Source of the DNA: Saturnia japonica
Lineage: Eukaryota > Arthropoda > Insecta > Lepidoptera > Saturniidae
Length of the DNA stretch: 64,000 nt
NCBI GenBank assembly: GCA_033032175.1
Contig: CM065307.1
Coordinates: 3,534,001 to 3,598,000, forward strand
Direction of reading: 5' to 3'
Shown: in pieces, positions 24,901-53,060 of the stretch
Position numbering within the stretch: position 1 is the first letter of the stretch
How the letters are laid out: each line of letters opens with the position of its first letter
The notes under the pieces: generated by a model
Database searches by the model: none
The model's input: only the letters and a program-made list of their open reading frames with translations
What the model was told of the DNA's origin: nothing
Program-made: the position numbers and the translations under genes

Positions 24901-27900
24901 TTAAGAAAAAAGAACTAAAAAGTTCTCTATGACTTATCTTTGCAGTACCGGAGTACCGTGAAACTTACTCACGACATCGGGTCCTGTAAGTGTAACGTGA
25001 AGAGATATATTTATGCAGGCCGGAATGACAGCGGCGACCGCTGAAGGATTTCGATCTCTCGGTGGTCGCCGATGTATTTGAATTGTACTGTGCTTACCAT
25101 CAGGGACAGTACCGTCATTGTGCCGTGTTACTATAAAAAAAAACCAATCGAAATGATAGTTAAACAGATTTTTAAGAGATGGCAACTCCCACTTGTTAGT
25201 TAAATAAATATTTATTACATAGTTTTTTTAACAATATATTTTTTTGTACCGGCAACATTAATTTTAAACTATTTGCTCATTGATCACCAATAGCATGAAA
25301 GAAACATTAAAGTGACGTTTTAATAATTAATTTTGATGAAGTATGAAAGGGAGATTACCTCAAAAAACACCTTTGAGAAATAATATATTGAGATTTTTGT
25401 CTATTACAGAGAACGTTTCAAATGGAAGTTGAGCTGTTCAAGGTACTGGACGGTACCCATATAGAGATAACATTCACTGCTTGTAATGATTTGGATACGG
25501 AAGTAGGAGTAATTGAATTAGTACTAGTACTAGACTACAGGGTTTATGACGACAGACCTAAGCAGTACACTTTTAAGGAACTCGGTAAGATAATATCATT
25601 TACAGATCAAAAGGCAATAGATTCTATTGAATAGAATAAATTGGGTAATAATAGGGGTTAAATAGGGTGTAAGGGGTGTCGAATTACATCTATAGAACGT
25701 AGACGACGAAGCCAACCTCATCTGCATGTGGTGCACTATGCTGAGTAACAAAAGAGGAAATTGCGATGACGGGGTAGTAGGGTTGTTTTGCCCGACTGGG
25801 TCGCGACCACTATGCGTTTGGTGAAAAGTTCGCCATAGTGACTCGCTTTAAATATTATTATATAAAAATTCTAAATTTTTTTCACGCGGAACCCTAATTA
25901 TTTTTCTGAAATGAAATTAGCCTAAGTTACTCCTTTTAATATCAGTTATCCGTCAATGAAAGTCTTGTCAAAATCGGTTCAACCGTTTTAGAGATTACCC
26001 AGAACAAACAGTAAAAAAAAATTAGTTATTCTTTATAGGTATCGTATATACTTTCATATACATTTTGTAAAAACTGTTATTTTAACATTACAAATAGACA
26101 CTTCAATTTTATTTATTGTATAGATAAATTAATTAACTATTATAGTTTTTAACTAGAGATTTTTTTATTCCCACGGAGTAAAATGACATTTCATGTGTTG
26201 CTACATTCTTGCTTTTTTAGTGATGTCGCCGATCGGAATTAATCGTAAAACCGTACGAGATAGTGTACACCTATTTATAAGTTTTTCTAAAAAAATAAAC
26301 TGAACCCTCCAAATATGACGGCCGAATAAGGAAAACAAAGTCGCGTCTCTCCTGGGCCAACCGAAGTGTTCTTTTTTAGTTTATTGTTTTGTAATTTGTT
26401 CGCTACATTTTATAGTTTCCTGAATTATGTAATGATAATAGTAAATATCGGGTATGTTGAATAACACAATATATTTCAATTAATAAATAAAAAGCCGCAA
26501 TTCAGTATTTAAAATCTTACGATTTAAATAATTGAAACGTAAAATATACGGTAGCACAATCCTACAAAAATGATTTTGGCAAAATTATTTTGAAGTTTGA
26601 CATTAGTGGCTGTCAATTTACTTCGTCGGAACAAAAAAGGAAGTTCTTTAATCAATGCATATTTTTGTAATCTTGATTAAATTAACTGATACATATGTGT
26701 ATATTAAATATAAATATTATTAGTATTCTAACTGGCTCATTAGCCATGTGGTCGTAAGCGCGACTGCTATGCTCGATGTCCTGAGTTCGATTCCTTTATG
26801 ATTTTTTAATGAAATTATTAGTAGCAGCTCGGAGTTTGGCTTTGTGCCCGATTAATGGCAATAGGTTCACCCCCTGTTACATTGGACTTAAAAAACATAC
26901 ACGGCAAACTGTGACTGTACATTAGTACACCTCTGCCTAACCCTTCGGGGATCCAGGCGTGATGGTATGTTATGTTAATATTAGTACATATGTTTGTCAA
27001 CGTATATTTCGGGAACTACTGAACTGATTTTGATGAAACTTTTTGTTCTATTTATGCATTATTATCGCTAGCGTTATTTTTTTTATTGTACTACTTCAAC
27101 CACTAAGCTTTCTGTAATGTGGTAATTGTATCTGCCTAGTTTCGGGTAGTTTCGCAGTTCACAACTCTATTTTGTCACTGACATGTATGTAGATGCACAC
27201 TCCCACAACCCGCACGCGCCGCAGTTCAGTGCTCTATGGTTCTTCAGGCAAAACGCCTCTTTTCTACGGATGTTCAGGCAAGCGTCCGTGATCCGATAAA
27301 ATAATCGTCTACGCCGATCACGTCCGTGATTGCCGACGCCGGCATTGACACTAGTACTGGGCGTTTTGTTCAGAAACACTTTTAAGAACCAGTTCTTCTA
27401 TAAAAAACGAACGAACTGTTTCTCTATTTAACAATAACAAGTTTTAGAACGAAGGAGACGCGCGTCAAACTTTATGTTGGTATCCCGAGTGGAACGTTTT
27501 TAAAAGAACAGATATACTATAGTCATCGCTACAAGGACTAATATTGAACGAAAAGTAAACCCGTACTACTACGTGGTACCAGGTGTAGATTTGCCTTATG
27601 ATGCACATCAGTGCTCACCTTGACTGCCCGCGATACCCTCCCTGCCAAGCCAGATTTAATAAGAGCCTGCTAATGCTGCTTTAGATACCCGTTCTAAAAT
27701 AAAACTTACTGCAGTTCTCGCCAGGCCGAGGTCTTTTAGTAAGTTATAGAGAGATTTTGCTGGAATACCTCTCGCTCCAACTTCCACCGCATAGCCGTTT
27801 TTGGTTAGCTCATTTACATGTAATTTATTTAGTCGATAGTTTTACACATAGTATAAAAAATTGACTACACGGGTTCGTTAGTGAGGTTTGTCGTATAAAA

Positions 27901-29198
27901 TTAACACGGGTGAAACCGTGGAGCACAGCTAGTTCGCTACAACCTATGATATTAAATAAGCTAGTTTTTAAGCAGCACGGTGTTTAATCGAAATGTATCC
28001 GACACCAATCATTAATCTAAGATTTTAAATTACTATATTATGTATATCATTAGACATTAATTATTTTCTTGTGTAGATAATTAGATAGAACTAAAAATTT
28101 CTTTCCAGATCTTCCTGAGGGTTCATTAGAGGCTCTCAAGTATCAATGTTTAGTGTTTAAAAAGAAACCTCTAAAGAAAGCCTTTAAAGAGGCTTTTATT
28201 ACTGGCGTGGGGCCATACAAGTTAGTTAATAGTGTAAGTTCATTCTTATGTCTGTTACCCTCTGAGTTACTACGCGTACAGAATAGTAGGCTAAATATTG
28301 CTGTTTTTAAATAGGCTTAATAATATTATTAAAAACATGTAGTTGACAACGCTGGAATTTTCATAGACTAAGATTTAAGTTTCGATAATAATAAGTAATT
28401 TAATTGAATATATAAATTAGAGAATATAGTTTAGGAATACGCTTTAAAATTAGTAAGTGGATTTTTAGAATAAAGTTGTTTGTTTTAAATTTTTATTAAG
28501 TTGTTCTGAAACAAAATAATTTAATAGAGATTATTAAAGAGATAACATCATTTATCAAAGGTTTTATTTTTGTGGTAACGCCATATCTCCCTTATTTTTT
28601 TATTAAAATTGATTGAAATGACAAAATATACAATTAAAAAGTGGGAGGCGCCATATAATAATAATCGGTTTAAATAACATGACAGGTGTTAGTTATATTG
28701 TTTCATAGAAATAATACATCGATGGATTGTAAACATTCTTTTTATAATGTTCGAAATTTTTGTACGGGAATCCAGAATTGTTTATCATAAAACTAGAAAC
28801 CGTGTCACAATAAGAGGGTGGTTAAGGGTCCGAACCCCTTCCCCTCCTCCCCCGTCTACGATAAAACTCTAATATTAGCCAAATACCCACCTTTTTTATT
28901 ATTGTCGCAAAGCTATAGAAGTAAGCTGTAATCTTCATTTGTTTGATTTTATTAATGTTTAGTGAATACTTTGCTTTTTTATAGAAGTCACATATTTTAC
29001 CTTTGTGTACTTTAGGTGCCCTCCATTTGAGAATGAGTTATATATTTCTGTTTTTAGGTGGGCCTTGCTGAAACTGACGTTCGCAAACGTAAGGCATTTA
29101 GACCTAACAAACACAATTACAAGAATGATGACACGTTCCATCCAGAAGATTGTTCTGGCGAGAGTGAAGATGATGAAATGAACGAAAACTTGTTATAA
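15457..29198 (+). CDS. Candidate CENP-P-like inner kinetochore (CCAN) protein with duplicated exon 5
   Basis: Exons 15457-15505, 16454-16626, 17782-17959, 19088-19245, 21180-21354 (or its copy 25410-25584), 28109-28233, 29058-29198. All are GT-AG with matching phases; total 999 nt, 332 residues. ATG 15457 is the first in frame. Layout: basic N-terminus MNIAKNQFKIPHMFRK; coiled coil at about residues 20-56 (DLQKNIEDLENELKQKK); then DLDKMKNDLKLMTMLTGMEV; two alpha/beta segments (LPLGFNIKEVIDDYDNIM and ELVLVLDYRVYDDRP); a conserved-looking AFKEAF helix; and an acidic tail (SGESEDDEMNENLL). From memory, vertebrate CENP-P has the same plan: coiled coil, an 'LTGI' signature, and tandem RWD folds with 'KRTF' and 'LVIVWRI' stretches. 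CENP-P pairs with CENP-O at centromeres. Homology is my inference; that this is a real multi-exon gene is well supported. Confidence 0.55.
15625..15765 (+). mobile_element. Helitron-associated internal repeat fragment
   Basis: 'TTTCTCGGAAACGACTCCAACGATTTT' through 'GGTGCCCGGATATTT' parallels 19873-19990 within the duplicated region, a module found next to Helitron-like elements here. Confidence 0.45.
16732..16915 (-). mobile_element. SINE family B, 5'-truncated copy
   Basis: The reverse complement matches the body and tail of 26731-26977 and 39975-40242: AGTAGCAGCTCGGAGTTTGG, CGGGGA..AGGCGTGATG, and a tail of TATGTTA type. The tRNA-like head is missing. Confidence 0.7.
17041..17160. repeat. 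Lepidopteran-type dispersed repeat (GGTGGCAAACAAGC...)
   Basis: GACGGTGGCAAACAAGCGTG, CGCCTGATGGTGAGCGGTC and GTTGCTGACCCTATT form a string I know as common in lepidopteran introns. It lies in the intron before the exon at 17782. Class not certain. Confidence 0.45.
18072..18334 (+). mobile_element. Helitron-like composite
   Basis: Starts TCCTACTAATATAATAAATG, has a second similar start near 18232 (ACAAATATAATAAATGG), and ends GAAGCCGCGGGTAGAGCTAGT. Two overlapping copies seem to share one 3' end. Confidence 0.6.
18532..19056 (-). mobile_element. Helitron-like element, full-length non-autonomous copy
   Basis: Read on the minus strand it begins TATCTATACAAGTAATAAAA and ends GAAGCAGCGGGCACAGCTAGT. 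525 bp, no Rep/helicase coding. It sits about 30 bases upstream of the exon at 19088. Confidence 0.65.
20074..20651 (+). mobile_element. Helitron-like element inside the duplicated segment
   Basis: TCTATACCAATATAATAAAG ... GGGCGAAACCGTGGGGCACAGCTAGT, 578 bp; its duplicate is at 23803-24880. Related copies: 11501-11718 and 30670-31272. Confidence 0.65.
20700..20925. repeat. Dispersed repeat W (ACCATCAGGxACAGT...)
   Basis: Includes GACAGCGGCGACCG, CTCTCGGTGGTCGCCGTTGT and CTTACCATCAGGGACAGTACCGTCATTGTGCC. It is duplicated at 24930-25150, and related sequence is at 39055-39110 and 56690-56815. Probably a retroposed family; class unknown. Confidence 0.5.
21180..21354 (+). CDS. Exon 5, copy 1, of the CENP-P-like gene
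   Basis: Acceptor CTATTACAG, donor CTCG|GTAAGA; 175 nt, enters in phase 0 and leaves in phase 1. Encodes RTFQMEVELFKVLDG..., the predicted second alpha/beta segment. Identical in protein to 25410-25584. Confidence 0.8.
21906..22270 (-). mobile_element. LINE 3' end, antisense, with long T run
   Basis: A run of more than 25 T followed by TTTATTTATTTATTTATT and 'AACAATGGCCCCAAACTAGGCATGCCTGTG' looks like the 3' UTR and tail of a jockey/CR1-type element on the minus strand. No coding remains. It marks the break point right after the left duplication arm. Confidence 0.5.
22271..23157. other. Spacer between the duplication arms
   Basis: Locally GC-richer, with short open frames but no convincing gene. 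23055-23157 is loosely similar to 19335-19426 (GATAG.TCATGTTT, CTTTGCTTAAA, GTTATAGGT), suggesting the duplicated segment starts inside an older repeat. Confidence 0.5.
23738..24481. repeat. 248-bp direct tandem triplication
   Basis: Units 23738-23985, 23986-24233 and 24234-24481 each start CGGGTCTTACCATGGAG and end CGCGTAACGGTTAAT. They are near-identical; one visible difference is TATACAAATA against TATACCAATA. The left arm has one unit (20009-20256). Each unit spans the 5' end of the Helitron-like element. Confidence 0.92.
23803..24880 (+). mobile_element. Helitron-like element, duplicate expanded by the 248-bp triplication
   Basis: Same ends as 20074-20651, but the 5' 180 bases plus flank are present three times. 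Confidence 0.6.
24930..25150. repeat. Dispersed repeat W, duplicated copy
   Basis: The right-arm counterpart of 20700-20925, with small differences (GACCGCTGAAGG against GACCGCCGAAGG, and CGATGTATTTG against CGTTGTATTTG). Confidence 0.5.
25410..25584 (+). CDS. Exon 5, copy 2, of the CENP-P-like gene
   Basis: Same acceptor, donor and coding sequence as 21180-21354. Because 175 is not a multiple of three, an mRNA with both copies would shift frame before the exon at 28109. Only one copy can be used in a full-length product. Confidence 0.75.
25876..26127 (-). mobile_element. Helitron-like 5' part (also 21652-21897)
   Basis: In both arms, ACGCGGAACCCTAATTATTT ... ACAAATAGACACTTCAATTTTAT..GTATAGATA is the reverse complement of the 5' half of the element at 18532-19056, lacking its CTAGT end. 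Confidence 0.55.
26158..26386 (+). repeat. Dispersed repeat X, copy 1
   Basis: TTATTCCCACGGAGTAAAATGACATT...AATCGTAAAACCGTA..GAGAT...GTGTTCTTTTTTAGTTTA closely matches 34652-34872, where it lies inside a MITE. Class unknown. Confidence 0.6.
26731..26977 (+). mobile_element. tRNA-derived SINE family B
   Basis: The head has TGGCTCATTAGCCATGTGG (A-box-like) and GAGTTCGATTCC (canonical B box). The body has GTAGCAGCTCGGAGTTTGG, and the tail ends GGCGTGATGGTATGTTATGTTA. Other copies: 39975-40242 and 16732-16915. Confidence 0.75.
27600..27817 (-). pseudogene. Retroelement ORF C-terminal fragment
   Basis: Minus strand reads NELTKNGYAVEVGARGIP.. then AKSLYNLLKDLGLARTAV.. and, after a stop, IWLGRE. 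A 'VGARG...LL.DLG......L...S.AAL..S..IWL.R' C-terminus occurs in several LINE polyproteins. A short fragment with one stop. Confidence 0.5.
27840..27933 (+). mobile_element. Helitron-like 3' terminus
   Basis: ATTAACACGGGTGAAACCGTGGAGCACAGCTAGT; 5'-truncated. Confidence 0.55.
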
Positions 29199-29249
29199 CT
29201 TTATGTTTATCACTGTTATGGTATGTTTATATAGACAATTCTTTTTAAA

Positions 29250-29255
29250 AATAAA
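29250..29255 (+). terminator. Poly(A) signal of the CENP-P-like gene
   Basis: AATAAA 52 bases after the stop codon at 29198. Confidence 0.6.
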
Positions 29256-29963
29256 CATGGATCTATAAACTATACTTGCGATTGGAAATAATAGCTTCGA
29301 AAATAACCGAAAATATTTTTAATTTCTATGTCAAAATAAGAAACTTCTTAGTAAATGAATGTGAAAGTATATAATTCGAAAAAAAAAAAACTCATTTTTT
29401 CATGCGAATCATAAATGCATAAAAATAATATTTTTGATAAGGATAATATGTACATAAATATATCATTAGCATTTTTTTAAAATAAGTATAAAATAGGTAA
29501 TATAGAATAAAAACACACACAGTTTATTTTAATAAAATTTATTTCAAATATATGAAAAAAAAATTGTTTTTTTTTTCTACAATTCCCCGTGTGTATTCCG
29601 TATTTGTCATTGTTGAATAACGGAACAGATTTGGGATTATCAGAAATCATTTCCCACTTGAAATTACATAAATGTGCCAACTAATTATGCCTATGTACTT
29701 GTGCGACGTTTCCAAAAGTCAATAAAAATGGACGACGTTTAAGTGACATCCAATAGATTATTATTTGAAAAGGTTAAAAACAACATCATTAACAGCTATT
29801 TCATTCTTATAATGTTTTAAAATGTATTATACAATTTTCTTTATTTTTGGAAACTGGAAAATAATGAATATGTTGCACCATAAAAGTAAGTGCACTAAAG
29901 CAAATAAAGTGCCACCAGTATAAGTTGGCGGTGGAAATTTGAGGAACTAAAGCGGCAATCTGA

Positions 29964-30204
29964 TCTATATATTATAACAATTGAGCTTTACCGTTGTGCG
30001 CGCATCACGCTAAAACTACTGGATAAATTTTGATCAATTTTTTTTTGTCTTACTTCTTAGGCACTTGGTACTTCACAAAAAGAAAAAAAATTCACGATAT
30101 ATTCATTCAATAAAATGTTATTAAAGTTTTAAGATTCTAGAATTTTTATAAGCACTATACGTTCTTCTGTTGTCCACGCGAGGTGAGCCGCGGGCACAGC
30201 TAGT
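29964..30204 (+). mobile_element. Helitron-like element
   Basis: Begins TCTATATATTATAACAATTG, contains GCTAAAACTACTGGATAAATTTTGAT, ends GTGAGCCGCGGGCACAGCTAGT. Confidence 0.6.
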
Positions 30205-30669
30205 TCAGAATATTATAAAAGTGAAGTAAATATTATTGCGTATTACATTATTGTACACAGGTTATTATGAGGTCAGTGGCGCACTGCTGTTCCAGCTTAT
30301 ACAGGTGGTTCTTTACAACTCTCAGTTTGTGGTAACCATTGTTTAATTAAATTAATTTATAGATTATTATATAAATATGTTATAAATACATAATAAGTAC
30401 CTTTTAACCAGTTCACAAGTATCGACTTCCAAAATAGTTGTAATTATTATTCAGAGCATTTCAAGATAAAATTAATAATTATTGATGGGATGGACTTATA
30501 GATGAAAAAAATAATTGGTTAATAAAAATCATTTTACATGTAATAAATTCATTTTATACAAATATCATTTGCAACCTAAATATTAAAAATGCATGCAACT
30601 TCATACACTATGCATCACATCTTGACAGTAAGAAGAGAAATCTATATAAATAATTGATCCTTATTTAAA

Positions 30670-31272
30670 AACCCATATCTCCTATACTAAAATTAGGCTA
30701 GAACTCTCAGCTAGCCTTAAATATTGATTTTTGTTGAGTAATTCGGTAGTGGTAGCCCTTCTGAACCGCTTTATCCGCATGCGCTGGCGTAATGACACGT
30801 AAATACAATGTTCTACAAAAATATTGGTCCTTAGTATATCTAAAAAAGTCAGCATTAGCATATGCCTATTTTATTATATATACGCCACAAAATGGTATTT
30901 TGTGCTTATTATTTTTTGTTGAGGATTAAAAATTGGCTTTTGGACGTTATTTTTAGGTATGGCATATTAATACTAACGAACAAAAATTACTTTATCATAA
31001 AGAGAATTTTATGAAGTAAAATTTTGCCCTTCAGAAAATATTATTAGGACTCATATTTTAGGACAAAATGTAAAACTAAAATAATTTGTACTTGCGAAAA
31101 GTGAGAACAATTATGATAGACTACACAAGTGCATTGGCGGCGCGGTGTTTGTCGGATAGAAACACGGGTGAAACCATGGGGTACACCAATAAAAAGTTTA
31201 AGAAACAACGATTTTCTTTTCCGATAACCATTACCTGTTGTCCACGAGAGCGAAGCCGCGGGCACAGCTAGT
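30670..31272 (+). mobile_element. Helitron-like element, compound 3' end
   Basis: The body matches 20260-20645 (ACAAAAATATTGGTCCTTAG, GGCATATTAAT). A decayed end (GGGTGAAACCATGGGGTACACC) at about 31175 is followed by a second, intact end (GAAGCCGCGGGCACAGCTAGT) at 31272. Confidence 0.55.
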
Positions 31273-31678
31273 TTTAAATAAATTTTAAGGTTTATCTATT
31301 TCATTTATTTTCTGACCTACTGTCAAGCCGAGATACTTAGTCTATGTTGCCATATAAAACACACATTAAATACATCATTCATATGAAATAAAATAAAATA
31401 AATGTTAATAGCATACATGCAATTGAAACATCAACAATAATTGATATGAACACTTCTAGTATTTTTATGTATGCTATGAATTAATTATTAAAACATGACT
31501 ATAAAGTTCCCTGTGTAGTCATTAAAAAAAAAAGTCAAACAGGAAATTTTGACAAAAATAAAATCATTATTTTTAATATTGACACAAAAACAAGGACTCC
31601 CTAAGATAAAAGATATGCAGTCTTTTCTAAAAACTCTGAAATGTTTTTACTCCATGAACATGAACTGCAAATTGTGCC

Positions 31679-31684
31679 TTTATT
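31679..31684 (-). terminator. Possible poly(A) signal of STT3A
   Basis: TTTATT on the plus strand (AATAAA on the minus), about 370 bases past the STT3A stop. Other candidates lie further out. Confidence 0.3.
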
Positions 31685-32051
31685 CTTCATTTAAAAATCT
31701 CACGGCTTGTTTTCTATCACACAGGCCATACACGTTACCAGATAGATAGGTTTACCTGTGCATGTGTGTCTGCAGGTTAACCTCATGCACTGGTTTCCCA
31801 TATATCAATAAAAAAATAAAAAATTTGCTTGGGTCGCGTGCACAGGTCCGTTCCAATACACGCTCCGGTCTACGTGCACAGGTCTGCCTTCAAATAAGTT
31901 TTATCTCTCGAAACTTGATATATGCAACATGTTTAATTAAATTAACGTTACAAGAAAGTGCATATTGGCAAACTTAACAACTGCATAAGTTCGGACGAAG
32001 TGAGCTTGAAACACTGCCTGTACAACACTATATAGTCTGTGACAAGTAAAC

Positions 32052-49429
<17,378 letters not shown>

Positions 49430-49741
49430 GTTGGTTTTGTGTATTTTCACACGTTTATGATAACTTTACATAAATATTAAGCTTAAATTACGAGTACAAA
49501 ATAAAAAATACAAAGCACCGGCAACCTCCTTCGCTTTTTCGTCGGCGACGTGATTGACAGTTCACGATCGGCGTGGCATAATTTTATTGCCATCTAATAT
49601 CTATAAATAAATAAATAAAAAATGTGGAAAATCCTGATTTATGAAAAATAATCGGCATCTATTTAATATATTATTAGGTACGTATTACACAACTAGTTTA
49701 AATACCTGACTCAATCTATTACTATACAATGTTAACAAGAT
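49430..49741. other. Presumed STT3A promoter/5' UTR region
   Basis: AT-rich with one GC-richer stretch (49515-49575: GCACCGGCAACCTCCTTCGC, GGCGTGGCATAATTTTATTG). No definite TATA box or initiator. Bounded upstream by the RTE element. Confidence 0.35.
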
Positions 49742-51535
49742 GTGTTATATTATATACATACATAAATCACGCCTATTTCCCAACGGGGTAGGCAGAGACC
49801 CTGTCCTTCCACCTGCTACAATCCTGGCATACCTATTTCGCTTCTTTGACATTCATTAATCTTTTCATGCTTGCTCGTCGGTTTAGAGTACTCTTGACCT
49901 TACCTTTCTTCAGAACGTCTCCGATTTGATCGATAAATGTTCGTCTAGGCCTAACTCTTCCAACGATTCCTTTCACACTCGCATCATAAATCTGTTGTCC
50001 TAATACTCAATTTCACTCCTAACATACCTCTTAGCGCTCTCATTTCTACTGTATTTATTTTACTTATATGATTTTTCTGCCACACCCAGCTCTCACTTCC
50101 ATACATGAGTGTTGGAACCAACACTCCTCTATGCACAACCGAATGAGCTTTCATAGAAATACTCTGGCTGCTCATAAAGGAGTGTAACGCCCCATTCACC
50201 ATATTACCGGCATTAAGTCTCCTTCCTATATCTCTCTCACATTTTCTATCCCTGGTAAACATCGATCCCAAGTATACAAACTCACTTACTTGTTCCAGTT
50301 CATCCTCATCAATCCGGACACATACTTCTGTCGAGTTTTCTTTCTTTTCAAACACCAAAACTTTCGTCTTCTTTGCATTTACTTTCATTCCCTTTCTTTC
50401 CAAAGCCTCTTTCATAATAATCACCATCGCTTGCAAATCCTTAGCCGACGATACAAGTAAAAGTTGATCATCAGCGCAAAGAAGACATTTGACAAGTAAC
50501 TCGTTCATTCTCAGTCCACAAACACTCTCTTTCAAATCTATTAGACAATTATCCATGAACAGGTTGAACAGCCGTGGAGACGCTACACATTCCTGTCTGA
50601 CACCCTTTTGGATATCAAACCATTCAGTGTATGCTCCATTTATTCTAACACAAGCACTGGAATCCTCATAGAGAGATTTCAATGCTTGTATCAGATCCCC
50701 GCCAACCCTATGCCTAGACAATGCCAACCACAACTCATTCCTCATCACTTTGTCATAGGCCTTTTCTAAATCCAAGAATGCACAAAAGACTTTTTGGTTT
50801 GTTGCCAAATATCTTTCAATTACCCATATTATTGCAACCCCACATACCTCACTTGCAACATTGACTACACCTTCCTTAAAATACTTCCATAAACGTTCTA
50901 TCTCACATTCTTCATCCAAATTAACAAATCGTTCTTTCAACTTTTTAATGTACTCATCTTTCACTTTATCCTCTTGTAAATTTTCTACTTTCACTCGTTC
51001 TAGATTAAATATTGATTTTACTACCCTATGTCGCCATCGCCAAGTCCTCTAATCCGCACATCACCAGGAAGTGGTCTGTATATCGATAAAAATGTAAATC
51101 TAATGTATGTAATGTAATGAGTCTATAAATCGACCGACACCGCGATACGCTCGAGTATCCAGAACTTGTCCTTTCAGTCTTTCATCGATGACCACAAAAT
51201 CAATCATACTTTTAAAACCACATTCAACCCTTGTGTACATATGAACTCTTTTATGAGCAAACATTGTGTTCGCTACTAAAAGATTCCATTCCAAACATAC
51301 ATCAAGTAATCTTTTACCATTTTCGTTAATCCTCTCATCACCAAAAGTGCCTAAAACCTTTTCATACCCATTACGATTCAAACCTACCCATCCATTAAAG
51401 TCTCCCAACATAATAATCCTTTCATTGTCCTTACACTTCTTTAGAACTTCTCTTAAACTTTCCCAGAACTCCTCACTTTCCTTCCTTCCTTCATATATGT
51501 ACTTTATTAGTTATTACATAACATGATAACAATAA
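49742..51535 (-). mobile_element. RTE-type LINE, 5'-truncated with internal deletions
   Basis: The endonuclease part (51510-51100) reads MLGDFNGWVGLNRNG, NGKRLLDVC, NTMFAHKRVHMYTR, MIDFVVID, then breaks before the usual SDH. The second part (about 51030-49984) reads WRWRHRVVKSIFN, then jumps from ASEVCG to the RT core FCAFLDLEKAYDKV, GVRQECVASPRLFN, CADDQLLL (C for Y), NAKKTKVLVF, FVYLGSMFTRD and VLVPTLMYGSESW. The end is AGGCGTGATTTATGTATGTATATAATATA, a microsatellite-like tail as RTE elements have. Confidence 0.85.
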
Positions 51536-51573
51536 AATTAGTATGCAAGCAGAGTTAATATACAAACTGGTAT

Positions 51574-51714
51574 TTTTTTGGCGGGATCTCGAAGTAACAT
51601 GTTGTGGTTTTTATTTTTTATTCATTTACTTAGGTTTTTGACCCTATATAATGTAATATTGGTGGCGTTTTGCGTGATATAGTTTGGGTTTTGTGCTTAT
51701 GTGGAGTGGATTGG
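51574..51714 (+). repeat. Dispersed repeat, second copy of 8219-8358
   Basis: TTTTGGCGGGATCTCGAAG...GGTGGCGTTTTGCGTGATATAG, directly beyond the truncated 5' end of the RTE element. Confidence 0.6.
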
Positions 51715-53060
51715 TCAATGATGTACAATACAAATTGAACATAGACACAATAACTGATATCGCTTAGAAAACTCAATATCTAGATATCGAGTATTGCGCT
51801 AACTATGTATTGAATATCCAAATACCGCAACCGTAACGTACACACAAAGATATTCGAATCGTTGTAGTATGGTATCAAGCTATGGTTTAAATCTTAAACT
51901 TTAACCAATTCGGCTATTCGTCAAATCTCGCAAAAGAGACGATACTAACCCAGTACGCGCGAAAGAGTGCAAATTATATTTGAGAGAAATATAGCTAATC
52001 TACACACTAATATTAGGTACTAAATTTAAAGCTTATTACTAGCGTTATTGTGGTATATCCATGACCTCTTATATCTGGTCTATGGACGTTTTTTAGCAAC
52101 TAGTTTGTTATAATAATTATGTCTTAACTACTACAAAATAAGTAACATCGATTTTATTAATAAAAACTTTTTTAATGCAAGGTTTTGTCTTTAACAGTTA
52201 TAATGCATAATTTCGAATAAATTATCAATATTTATACAAATAATTTTAAACTATAATAGGCAAAAAATAACATGCTGTTTACTGTTTCTTCTCCTTTTTT
52301 TAACCTTTGGCCTTTCCCGTAATTTTCATAAGTTGGTTTATGTTATCCTAATCTGTGCTGTGTTCTATTTTTAGTTTTGAATTCCGCGCTAACTGAAAGT
52401 GACATAATTTAGTTGCCAGCTTCCTTCGATTTCAAAATTGTTTATACTTATATATATTTCTTTTAGTTTGTTTAATATAGGTATAATTTGCGCTATGTTA
52501 ATAATAGTGCATAGTGTATACTGTACATATATTCTTACTTCATAGGCTGCAGTAACCAATAATCACATACCATCAAGTGGACCGCATGCTTGTTTCCTAC
52601 CATCGTGGTATAAAAAAGAACATAGGACTTAGTTCTTTGAATATCACTAAAGTAATCAACGAAACATAAATATTTATGTAAACTAAAACGTTAAAAAGTT
52701 ATACTACCTGAACACCGTTGCAATACTTATTGTTAAACTATTTCCATTTCATTTTCTCGATGACAGTTCTAATATGATAGTTGTAGTGTTGTAACCAAAT
52801 AAGTAATGATATCGATCGCATATATTTATTATATTGTGAATAAAGACAAATATAAAAAAATATTCAAATATATTATTTCAAGGTGGGAACACTCAATGGC
52901 CCACCGCCATTTTGTGTATGTTTTAATAAGTCACTCGCAACAAGATGGTCATGCTAGTCACTACATTTCTGTTCGCTGAGTTTTTTCACATTATCCATAC
53001 GTTATGTTGTGTATTTTGTGTTCCTTCGTGTTGATTGCTGCCCAGCTGTCAAATATCAAA
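51715..53060. other. Intergenic, nothing recognised
   Basis: AT-rich. I searched by eye for a terminal inverted repeat matching the far side of the transposase pseudogene and found none. Confidence 0.5.

Larger units (their letters stand above)
23158..26132. repeat. Segmental duplication, right arm (contains exon 5 copy 2)
   Basis: Counterpart of 19427-21902 in direct orientation, roughly 99% identical by eye. The extra length is two more 248-bp units at 23986-24481. Confidence 0.92.
29256..31678. other. Intergenic region between two convergent genes
   Basis: AT-rich, no supported exon. Contains two Helitron-like elements (29964-30204 and 30670-31272). Confidence 0.6.

Noticed and set aside
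26731..26800. Possible tRNA gene on the plus strand
   Set aside because: Same reason: it is the head of a SINE present in two other places with the same body and tail.
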